Positions 56,736-64,000 of a DNA stretch of 64,000 bases are shown piece by piece (the stretch's first letter is position 1; each line of letters starts with the position of its first letter). A model generated the notes under the pieces. That model searched no databases and was not told where the DNA came from. It worked only from the letters and a program-made list of their open reading frames with translations. Origin of the DNA: an uncultured Desulfobulbus sp. (GTDB lineage Bacteria; Desulfobacterota; Desulfobulbia; Desulfobulbales; Desulfobulbaceae); assembly GCF_963664075.1 (NCBI RefSeq), contig NZ_OY760916.1:3679001-3743000 (forward strand), read 5' to 3'. The translations under genes were made by a program, and so were the position numbers.

Positions 56736-59700
56736 GAGTGATCTCCCTGTAGGTCGTTAATAATAGAGTAGGCTCGTTCAAACACATTTTCTTTTGCCTG
56801 CAAAGGTACAACCAACCGCTGGTCCGGGGTCAAGCGAATGGCAGGGGCAGGCTTCTTCTTTGAAGGCTTTTGCTGAATAAGCGCCAGCAGGCGGCTGGGG
56901 TCAACCGGTGCCTGTTCGATAAAGGAAAATACAAGGGCCTGGGGCGCCTGTTCCAGTTTCTCGATCCCAAGGGTACGGCAGTGCTGTTTCAGGCGAATGA
57001 TCTCCAGCAGGGTCGTCGCCTCGGTGGGCAGAAGGCCGAAACGATCCTCCAGTTCTTTTTCTATCTCAACCAACTCTTCTTCGGTGCCAAATCCGGCCAT
57101 GGAAATACGGCGATAGGCCTGATAGCGCAGGGTGGTATCCCGAATAAAGGAATCCGGCAGGTAGGCGGAAACCTTCAACTGCACCTCAGGATCAAGTTGA
57201 TCGGTGGGTGAGCTGTCGCCTCCTTCCTGTGCCCGCCGCTTGAGATCAGCGACCGTCTGTTGCAACAGCTCCAGATAGAGATCATACCCAACCGCAGCGA
57301 TATGTCCCGACTGGGAAACGCCTAACAGGTTACCACCACCACGGATCTGCAGGTCATTCATGGCCAGTTTAAAACCACCACCGAGCTCAGAGCAGTCCAT
57401 CAGGGCCCGCAAACGCTGTTGCGCATCTGGAGTGAGATGATCAAGCGACGCCACCAGAAGATAGGCGTAGGCCTGGCGGTTGGAGCGCCCTACCCTCCCC
57501 CTGAGCTGATAAATATCTGCCAGCCCCAGGTGATCGGCACGGTTGATGATGATGGTATTGGCGTTGGGGATATCGAGCCCCGATTCGACAATGGTGGTGC
57601 AGACCAGGATATCAAGCTCATGGTTGATAAAACGGACCATCACGTCTTCTAGCTCTGGCCCTGCCATCTGCCCGTGGGCTACCCCGATCCGAGCATGCGG
57701 GACCAGCTGGCCGATATTTTCCGCCACCCGATAGATTGACTGCACCCGGTTATGGACAAAAAAGAGCTGACCGCCCCGTTCCATCTCACGGACCACAGCC
57801 TCACGTATAACCAACTGGTCATTTTTCGCGAGAAAGGTTTTCACCGCCCTGCGCTGCTGCGGCGGCGAAGAAATCACCGAGAGATCGCGAATACCCAGAA
57901 GCGACATTTGCAGGGTACGGGGAATGGGGGTGGCCGTCAGGGTGAGGACATCGACATTGGCCTTGAACTTTTTGATCTTTTCTTTGTGAGCCACGCCAAA
58001 ACGGTGCTCCTCGTCCACGATCAAGAGCCCAAGTTTGTTCATGACAATATCTTTAGACAGCAAACGGTGGGTCCCCACCACCAGATCAATGGCCCCTGTT
58101 TTGAGTTTGCCCACAATTTCTTTCTGCTGCTTACTGCTGCGAAACCGGTTGAGACAGGCAATCTCCACGGGGAACGAGGCAAAGCGCTCGTGGAAGGTTG
58201 CGGCATGCTGCTCGGCAAGCACGGTCGTGGGCACCAGGATAGCCACCTGAAAACCATCTTCAATGGCTTTAAATGCGGCCCGGGCAGCGACCTCGGTCTT
58301 ACCGTACCCCACATCACCGCAGATAAGCCGATCCATGGGCTGATCGTGGGTCAAGTCGTCGATGACATCATCAATGGCCTTGGCCTGACCGGAGGTCTCA
58401 TCGTAGGGAAAAGACTCCTCAAGCTCGCGGTAGAGATCACCCGGTGGAGTGAACCGGTGTCCCTGACGCATCTCCCGTTTGGCATAAATATCCAGCAGTT
58501 CCTGGGCAACCTTCCAGACCGCATCACTGACTTTTTTCTTGGTTGACTGCCATTTCTGGGAACCCAGGCTGTCGAGTTTTGGCTCCTGGTCGGTCAGCCC
58601 CTGATAGCGGCTGACCCAGTGCAACCGATCAACCGGTACATAGAGCTTGTCATCTCCCTTATAGGCAAGCAGGAGAAAATCCCCCCGCTGACCGGAGATC
58701 TCCATATTGACCATGCCCTTAAACATACCGATACCATGATCGCGATGGACCACGATATCCCCTTCGGCCAACTGCTCAACCTGAACAGCCTCGCCCTCAT
58801 GACGCCGTTTTCGCTTCTGACGACCTGAGCGCAGCCGCTTTTCACCAAAGAGCTCGGAGGCGGAGAGAAAATGGACGCCTTCCTCAAGGAGGTCAAAGCC
58901 ACGGGAGAGGGGTTGTTCAAAACAATGAATGATCCCAGCTTCGGCTTGGGGAGTCCCGGTATACGGCGAAGGGGTAAGGGTACTTTGCAGCTGATAATGG
59001 ACCAGCAACTCCCGCAGGTGCTCGCTCTGACGCAGGGAACGGCAAGCAAGGACAATCGCCTCGCCTTTCTCCTGCCACTGGACAATGCGATCGGTAAGGG
59101 GGGCCAGCAGACCACGTTTTTTGCGCTGGAGTTCAATTTCCTGGGCGAGCAAGCCGTGATCACTGCAGTTGAGGGTAAGCGTCTCTATCGAGCCCTCCGG
59201 GTCTGGCAACAGGGAAAAACGCGCAGCCAGACGTTTGCCCAGAAGCTCGTCATACTCGCTTGTGCTGAGAAAGAGATCATCGGGGGGCAGAGCCAGTTTT
59301 TCCTGCTCCACCGCCTCCTGGTAATTTGCCTGGGTGCGATCACGAACCAGGGCGATCTTGCGACTCACCGCAGCAGGATCGGCAAGAAACAGCAGCGCAT
59401 CCTTGGGGAGATAATCAAAAAGGGTCTGCAACCGCGTGCTGCCGCCGTAGAGCAGCGGCAGAAAAAACTCAATGCCTGGAAAACGCTGGCCGGTGGTCAG
59501 TCGCTCCCGCAGGTAGCGTGTGGCCTGACTGGACCACTGCTGCTGGTCGCTCTTTTCCTGCAACAACTCCAGGAGCGCTGTCCGTTTCTCCTTATCGGGA
59601 AAGAGCAGCTCGGTGGCAGGCAAGAGCACGACTTCTTCAATATTTCCCTTGGAACGCTGGGAGACCGGATCAAAGACGCGGATAGACTCGACGGTGTCTC

Positions 59701-60265
59701 CAAAAAAATCAAGGCGAAGCGGTCCCTCGTGCTCAGCATCCAGACCGGGGGGAAAGACATCGATAATGCCCCCACGCAGGGCCATGTCCCCTTCCTGGCG
59801 GACCATGTCACAGAGTTGGTAACCAATGGCGGTGAGCGAGTTGATCAGTCCTTCCCGGTCAATTTCCTCATTGGCCATGACCAGTTCACAGTTGCCACTT
59901 AAAGCACTGGCGGGCAACACACGCCGCAGGACCGCCTCGACAGAGGTCAACAGAATGCAGGGAGAGGTGTCCTCCTGTATCTGGTAGAGGGTGGCAAGGC
60001 GTTGGCAGACCGTTGCCGGGTCCGGAGAAAGCGGGGTGTAGGGGGGGATTTCGTAACTGGGGTAGATCAGGACCCGTGCGGACGTAAAAAAGCCCAGATC
60101 CTGGGCCAGCAGCTCAAGTTGTTCGTCTGCGGGAAGGATACAACAGATGGTTGTCTTCAGCTCTTCCACCGCTCTGCTTATAAGCAGAGCGGTGGAAGCC
60201 CCATGAAGACCGTTTATGTCAAAAAATGGGCCGCGTTTACGCAGCCGCGCGAGAATCGACTGCAT
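56732..60265 (-). CDS. mfd: Transcription-repair coupling factor Mfd
   Basis: 1177 residues from the ATG at 60265; an in-frame TTG at 60319 would add 18. Domains in order: UvrB-homology N-terminal part (about 1-330), RNA-polymerase-interacting CarD-like region (GDIVVHRDHGIGMFKGMV), the translocase with Walker A GDVGYGKTEVA and LLIVDEEHRFGV, the TAT-like helicase motif ARIGVAHGQM, QLRGRVGRS, and the C-terminal TRCF domain (LRGRVGRSNRQAYAYLL onwards). Mfd removes stalled RNA polymerase and recruits UvrA. The N-terminal coding region holds a perfect 36-bp palindrome. It follows bamA by 75 bases. Confidence 0.97.
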   Translation of the reverse strand: MQSILARLRKRGPFFDINGLHGASTALLISRAVEELKTTICCILPADEQLELLAQDLGFFTSARVLIYPSYEIPPYTPLSPDPATVCQRLATLYQIQEDTSPCILLTSVEAVLRRVLPASALSGNCELVMANEEIDREGLINSLTAIGYQLCDMVRQEGDMALRGGIIDVFPPGLDAEHEGPLRLDFFGDTVESIRVFDPVSQRSKGNIEEVVLLPATELLFPDKEKRTALLELLQEKSDQQQWSSQATRYLRERLTTGQRFPGIEFFLPLLYGGSTRLQTLFDYLPKDALLFLADPAAVSRKIALVRDRTQANYQEAVEQEKLALPPDDLFLSTSEYDELLGKRLAARFSLLPDPEGSIETLTLNCSDHGLLAQEIELQRKKRGLLAPLTDRIVQWQEKGEAIVLACRSLRQSEHLRELLVHYQLQSTLTPSPYTGTPQAEAGIIHCFEQPLSRGFDLLEEGVHFLSASELFGEKRLRSGRQKRKRRHEGEAVQVEQLAEGDIVVHRDHGIGMFKGMVNMEISGQRGDFLLLAYKGDDKLYVPVDRLHWVSRYQGLTDQEPKLDSLGSQKWQSTKKKVSDAVWKVAQELLDIYAKREMRQGHRFTPPGDLYRELEESFPYDETSGQAKAIDDVIDDLTHDQPMDRLICGDVGYGKTEVAARAAFKAIEDGFQVAILVPTTVLAEQHAATFHERFASFPVEIACLNRFRSSKQQKEIVGKLKTGAIDLVVGTHRLLSKDIVMNKLGLLIVDEEHRFGVAHKEKIKKFKANVDVLTLTATPIPRTLQMSLLGIRDLSVISSPPQQRRAVKTFLAKNDQLVIREAVVREMERGGQLFFVHNRVQSIYRVAENIGQLVPHARIGVAHGQMAGPELEDVMVRFINHELDILVCTTIVESGLDIPNANTIIINRADHLGLADIYQLRGRVGRSNRQAYAYLLVASLDHLTPDAQQRLRALMDCSELGGGFKLAMNDLQIRGGGNLLGVSQSGHIAAVGYDLYLELLQQTVADLKRRAQEGGDSSPTDQLDPEVQLKVSAYLPDSFIRDTTLRYQAYRRISMAGFGTEEELVEIEKELEDRFGLLPTEATTLLEIIRLKQHCRTLGIEKLEQAPQALVFSFIEQAPVDPSRLLALIQQKPSKKKPAPAIRLTPDQRLVVPLQAKENVFERAYSIINDLQGDHS
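60163..60198. repeat. Perfect 36-bp palindrome inside mfd
   Basis: CTTCCACCGCTCTGCTTA at 60163-60180 is followed without spacer by its exact reverse complement at 60181-60198. It falls in the N-terminal coding region of mfd (STALLISRAVEE). A zero-loop 18-bp palindrome is rare in coding DNA and could extrude a cruciform or form an mRNA hairpin near the start. Confidence 0.9.
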
Positions 60266-60340
60266 GCACAGCGTATGTTTGAAGTTTTTTAAGTAGAGGG
60301 GGCTTGAACCTAAAGCCAAAGCCCCTTGAATGCAGCGGAT

Positions 60341-63016
60341 TTAAAAAGTACCGCCCATACTGAAGTCCCAGTTGGAACTGTCTTCGCCATCCTGTTGATC
60401 CAGGTTAAAGCCCCAGGCCAGACGCAGCGGGCCAAGGGGGGAAGCCCAGAGGATACCTATACCGGCAGTCTTTTTGTAGTTGCCGAAATCCCAGTCTTCG
60501 TCAACATCGTAGACATTACCAAAATCGTGGAAGATCTCGCCGTCCATCCCCATATCCTTGATTAAGGGGAAGATAATAGAGATCGTTCCGTACCACATCT
60601 TATCACCACCGATCTTATCACCATTATCCAGAGGGCTGATGGAGGCGGACTCGAACCCGCGAATCGAATTCATACCACCCAGAAAAAAGTGTTCGTAAAC
60701 TGGTAATTTGTCGGTCTTATTCTCAAAGGCTTGACCAGCTGCTCCCTTAACATGGAAAACCGTACCCCAGATCAGAGGAAAATACCAGGAGGAGGAAGCC
60801 TCAACTTTGGTGAACTGTGCATCACCACCAAGGGGACCACCAGCATACTCGACACTCAAACTGTTGCGAGAACCTTGAGTGGGAGAAAAGAGTTTATCGC
60901 GGGTATCGCGCACCAAAGAGAGATCCACCTTACTCTCCCAGTGAATCTCGGCAGACCGTTTAATATATTGGGAAACTGTAGAATCGATATCGGTAATATC
61001 GGTATTGGCCAGAGTGTAGCCGTAGTAAATACGCCAACGTTCATAGAGCGGGTGACCGATACGGAAAGAACCACCTGTGGAGTCTTTGGTGAAATCGTCG
61101 TACTCGTGTTCCCAGTTAAACAGGTTCACGCTGCCTGAGACCTGAGAGTCCATGATACGCGGGTTGGTAAATGTCAGGTTGTATTTCGTTGACTTGGCGG
61201 AGGTTGAGGCCGCCAAGGAGAGACGATTACCGGTTCCCAGAATATTATCTTCTGAGATTTCACCCATGAAGAGCATATTTTCTGAAGAGGAATACCCTGC
61301 ACCGATGCTGAATTGGCCCGTTGATTTCTCTTTCACATCCACGACCACATCCATCTGGTTCTCCACCATGGTGGGTTTTGGGGTCACGGTGACTTGCTCA
61401 AAAAATCCCAGACGATTGAGTTTCTGGGTGGAAGTGCGAATGGCCTTGGAATCAAATACTCCCCCCTCTTTCACGCGGAGGTCACGACGGATAACGTTAT
61501 CTCGGGTGCGAGTATTTCCTGTAATTTCTACCCGGTTGATATAGGCAAGAGATCCTTTCTTGACATGGAGCATCAGATCAATACGGCTGGCCTCCTCGTC
61601 TTTATTAATCCGAGTGGAGACATCGGCAAAGGCATATCCCTTTTCAGCATACATATCGGTGACACGAGTAATGTCGTTCCGCAGTACCTGACGATTGAGA
61701 TATTGCTCATCCTTGATTTTCAGTTCTGAGAGAATCTCCTCTTTGTCTTTAATGAGGTCTCCTTCGATATCGACTGAGCCTACTTGAAAACGGGTTCCTT
61801 CGGCGATAGGAAAGGTGATGTAAAGAGCTCCATCCTTCACATCAACCTGGGGTTCAGCGACCTTGGCCTCAATGAATCCCTCGTTTTGATAAAAGTTGGC
61901 AATACGTTCTGCATCCTGGCGTAGGATATCCATCTTGAGCACACCCGCATCGGTCAGCCAGGAAATCCACCATTTGTGAGTGGACGTTTGAATGACATCT
62001 TCCAGTTCACCTGCGGAAAAACTCTTATTACCGACAAAGGCAATCTCCTCAATGGTGATTTTCGATCCCTCAGTCACATCAAAGTGTACTTCTGCTTTAC
62101 CGTCACTGTTGGTTGAGATACGGCCGTCAACGCCAGTATTGTAGTATCCCTTTGACTTGTACAGTGCTTTAATTTTTTGGACAGCCTCGTTCACCTTATA
62201 GGGATTAAGAATTGAGTTCACGGTAATGCCAGCAGCATCGCGCACTTCTTCTTCCTTCATGGACTCGGTACCAGTGATGACCACTTTAGCCACCAGTGGT
62301 TTTTCCTGAACGCGAAAAATTATTTTTTTCCCTGTCTGGGTATCGTTCGCTTCGATTTCAACATTATCGAAATAGCCCAAAGAAAAAACCGATTTCAGGT
62401 CCTGACGCAGGGTTGAAGGGTCGTAGAGGTCACCGGGTTTGGTGGAGATTTTCTGGAGAATAGCACCAGAGTCGATACGGACATTGCCCTCAGGAGCAAT
62501 GGAGGCCACGGTTGCACTCCGGTTGGAATAGGCAAGCATGGTACTGACCATATCTCCGGTCAGCCGTGGCAATTCTTTGATTGCGCGTGCCTCACGAAAG
62601 GCCGAATACGGGGCTTGCGGAGCTAAAATATCTATAATCGAGCAGTCCACACTGATGCGATTCCCCAATGCATTCACACTGCCCACCACCACGTAATCAG
62701 CACCACGAGACTCGGCAAGCCGAACAAGTGCTGCCGCTGCTGGTGGCCAAGCCCCACTGTAGGATACTTGTTTCTGAGCCTGTGAACGGGACATCATTTC
62801 CATCCCTTTGGCAGCCGCCTCCTGGGCCAGGGCTTTATCAGCAAGAAGAGCCGTATTTGCTGCATCGGGAGTGTTAATTTTAAACGGCAGAAAAAGGGTG
62901 CTATGCTCGAAGGCCTCTGCCCTTTGTGGGGCCAAGGCTAGACAACTCAAAAAAAGGGTACAAAGCACAAAAACAAGAGCCGTATACGCCGATCGGTTGT
63001 GGGGTGTCGACAGCAT
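60341..63016 (-). CDS. bamA: Outer-membrane assembly factor BamA with an extra N-terminal domain
   Basis: 891 residues from the ATG at 63016 (AGGA upstream); an ATG at 63040 adds eight residues. A signal peptide ends near AEAFE. Residues about 37-165 form an extra alpha-beta domain (LFLPFKINTPD, then GADYVVVGSVNALGNRISVD) resembling TolB N-terminal or CsgG-like modules. Five POTRA domains follow (for example GYFDNVEIE, ITGTESMKEEEVR, ITGNTRTRDNVIRRDL), then the 16-strand barrel with the lid-lock motif SIRGFES and terminal Phe. It inserts beta-barrel proteins into the outer membrane. Confidence 0.95.
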   Translation of the reverse strand: MLSTPHNRSAYTALVFVLCTLFLSCLALAPQRAEAFEHSTLFLPFKINTPDAANTALLADKALAQEAAAKGMEMMSRSQAQKQVSYSGAWPPAAAALVRLAESRGADYVVVGSVNALGNRISVDCSIIDILAPQAPYSAFREARAIKELPRLTGDMVSTMLAYSNRSATVASIAPEGNVRIDSGAILQKISTKPGDLYDPSTLRQDLKSVFSLGYFDNVEIEANDTQTGKKIIFRVQEKPLVAKVVITGTESMKEEEVRDAAGITVNSILNPYKVNEAVQKIKALYKSKGYYNTGVDGRISTNSDGKAEVHFDVTEGSKITIEEIAFVGNKSFSAGELEDVIQTSTHKWWISWLTDAGVLKMDILRQDAERIANFYQNEGFIEAKVAEPQVDVKDGALYITFPIAEGTRFQVGSVDIEGDLIKDKEEILSELKIKDEQYLNRQVLRNDITRVTDMYAEKGYAFADVSTRINKDEEASRIDLMLHVKKGSLAYINRVEITGNTRTRDNVIRRDLRVKEGGVFDSKAIRTSTQKLNRLGFFEQVTVTPKPTMVENQMDVVVDVKEKSTGQFSIGAGYSSSENMLFMGEISEDNILGTGNRLSLAASTSAKSTKYNLTFTNPRIMDSQVSGSVNLFNWEHEYDDFTKDSTGGSFRIGHPLYERWRIYYGYTLANTDITDIDSTVSQYIKRSAEIHWESKVDLSLVRDTRDKLFSPTQGSRNSLSVEYAGGPLGGDAQFTKVEASSSWYFPLIWGTVFHVKGAAGQAFENKTDKLPVYEHFFLGGMNSIRGFESASISPLDNGDKIGGDKMWYGTISIIFPLIKDMGMDGEIFHDFGNVYDVDEDWDFGNYKKTAGIGILWASPLGPLRLAWGFNLDQQDGEDSSNWDFSMGGTF

Positions 63017-63094
63017 GGATGTAAGTCCTGTAAGAGTCATTTAGTTGTTCGATGCGTGCCGTACAGACCACACACCGGCCAAAGGAGGGGAAAA

Positions 63095-63125
63095 TTTAGG
63101 ACGGGAAACGATTGACCGTCCTCAA
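63095..63125. terminator. Possible weak terminator between plsC and bamA
   Basis: AGGACGG (63098-63104) and CCGTCCT (63116-63122) form a 7-bp stem; on the minus strand AAATTTT follows. The T tract is imperfect, so this may only attenuate transcription from plsC towards bamA. The rest of the gap to 63316 shows nothing further. Confidence 0.35.
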
Positions 63126-63316
63126 GTATTATGCCGTTATCTTTGTGATAGCTCACAAAAACACGTCAATTAACCTGGTGGATTGCCAGTTATTATGACA
63201 GATTTGCTTGATTTTGCAAGGGATTCTACTGAAGACAAAAGCACTTCCTCTTCTTTGTCCGGGGACTGCTTCAAGACGCTGCGCAGCAGCTCTGGCGCAA
63301 AGACAAGCAGATTAAC

Positions 63317-64000
63317 CTACTCTTGCGGTTCAAGAAGTGCAGCGACTGACTGCTGGAGCTCCCCAGCCAGCATCTGCTTGTCACTTGACTTGAACTGATC
63401 AGTTACAATTGGTTGCCCCAGACGGATGACAATTTCACCGGGGCGTGGCAGGAGTTTCCCTTTTGGCAGGACCTCGTAAGAGCCGTTAAACCCCAGGGGA
63501 ACGATGGGAACCCCCGCTTTTATTGCCAACAACACAGCACCAGCTTTGAACTCTTTGAGATGTCCATCCGGGCTTCGTGTTCCTTCGGGGAAAATAAGTA
63601 CCGAACTGCCAGCAGCGATTCTCTGTGCGGCCCGGTCAAGGCTTTTGAGCGCCTGCCGACCATGGGATCGATCAATGGCAATATAGCCGACGCGGTGCAT
63701 GGCCTGGCCGAAAACGGGGATCTCGAACAGCTCTTTTTTAGCGATCCAACGAAAATCGTGCGGAAAGTATCCTTGAAAAGAAAAAATATCGTATTGACTG
63801 ACATGGTTTCCGGCAAAAATATAGGTCTTTTGGGGGTCGATATTTTCCATTCCCTCAACACGCACACGTACACCGGCAAGCCCACAGAGAGCCCGCCCCC
63901 ATAAACGAGGAAACATCTGCGCTTTACTCTCAGATTTTCGTCCCAGAAGCAGGTCAACAAGAGCTAATACAGAAACTAAAAAGGTTAGAAACGGGGCGAC
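63317..64000 (-). CDS. plsC: 1-acyl-sn-glycerol-3-phosphate acyltransferase (5' partial)
   Basis: The frame is open to the window edge; at least 228 residues are present, beginning inside a membrane helix (LTFLVSVLALVDLL) that continues the family's usual N-terminus. The catalytic HX4D motif is NHVSQYDIF, the substrate-binding motif is FPEGTRSPDG, and VPIVPLGFNGSYEVLP closes the core. It acylates lysophosphatidic acid at the inner membrane to form phosphatidic acid. The symbol is by family. Confidence 0.9.
   Translation of the reverse strand, partial: VAPFLTFLVSVLALVDLLLGRKSESKAQMFPRLWGRALCGLAGVRVRVEGMENIDPQKTYIFAGNHVSQYDIFSFQGYFPHDFRWIAKKELFEIPVFGQAMHRVGYIAIDRSHGRQALKSLDRAAQRIAAGSSVLIFPEGTRSPDGHLKEFKAGAVLLAIKAGVPIVPLGFNGSYEVLPKGKLLPRPGEIVIRLGQPIVTDQFKSSDKQMLAGELQQSVAALLEPQE

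Noticed and set aside
58871..59902. A 343-codon plus-strand ORF opposite mfd
   Set aside because: Antisense shadow of mfd, which has complete helicase motifs.

Overview
The window reads as chromosomal DNA of a Gram-negative, anaerobic-type Desulfobacterota bacterium, most likely of the Desulfobulbales. This is inferred from gene content: BamA and FadL outer-membrane proteins, a carboxyspermidine polyamine pathway, a ferredoxin-nitroreductase fusion, many c-di-GMP and PAS signalling proteins, and proteins without a recognised family. No rRNA, CRISPR array or phage module is visible. Both window edges cut genes: tex on the left and a PlsC-type acyltransferase on the right.

Layout. 1-9.2 kb: tex, an exported protein, a catalytically degenerate tyrosine-recombinase domain, a DUF1847 protein, a DHA2 exporter, MarC, a short TrmO-like protein and a two-domain PPK2. 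9.5-18.1 kb: an 1870-residue soluble CheB-CheR-PAS-kinase-receiver hybrid flanked by two small unknown proteins, then a DUF429-like protein and a membrane diguanylate cyclase. 18.2-25 kb, minus strand: the coupled unknown-pyrF-nitroreductase set, PIN-PhoH, unknown-pepP, and rsmB. 25.2-27.7 kb is the accessory patch: tRNA-Leu(CAA), an intact solo-tnpC IS66-type element with an exact 8-bp target duplication, a composite palindromic repeat and a broken four-helix-bundle gene. 27.7-38.7 kb: zinc-ribbon protein, APC permease, PilZ, ferredoxin-nitroreductase, PIN-like protein, FMN reductase, an overlapping TrmO-thioesterase-metallo-beta-lactamase trio, a two-HTH DNA-binding protein, a group II PLP decarboxylase and a DUF4388 protein. 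38.7-47 kb, minus strand: M24 peptidase, nspC, carboxynorspermidine synthase, speA, SprT-DUF2786 and Ste24. 47.4-55.9 kb, plus strand: a membrane-anchored protein, then FadL, a cyclic-nucleotide-binding/PhcB-like methyltransferase, two membrane PAS-HD-GYP proteins, and a membrane coiled-coil protein with a histone-H1-like tail. 56-64 kb, minus strand: YrfG-like HAD phosphatase, mfd, bamA and plsC.

The best candidate for an undescribed system is 48.4-54.7 kb. A FadL-type fatty-acid porin is followed closely by a methyltransferase that resembles the family making 3-hydroxy-fatty-acid methyl ester signals, here fused to a cyclic-nucleotide-binding domain. Two tandem six-helix membrane proteins with c-di-GMP phosphodiesterase output come next. 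The layout suggests synthesis, transport and perception of a fatty-acid-derived signal coupled to c-di-GMP; this is an inference.

Three dispersed palindromic repeat families lie in intergenic DNA, and a perfect 36-bp palindrome sits inside mfd. All assignments come from reading the sequence, with no database search.
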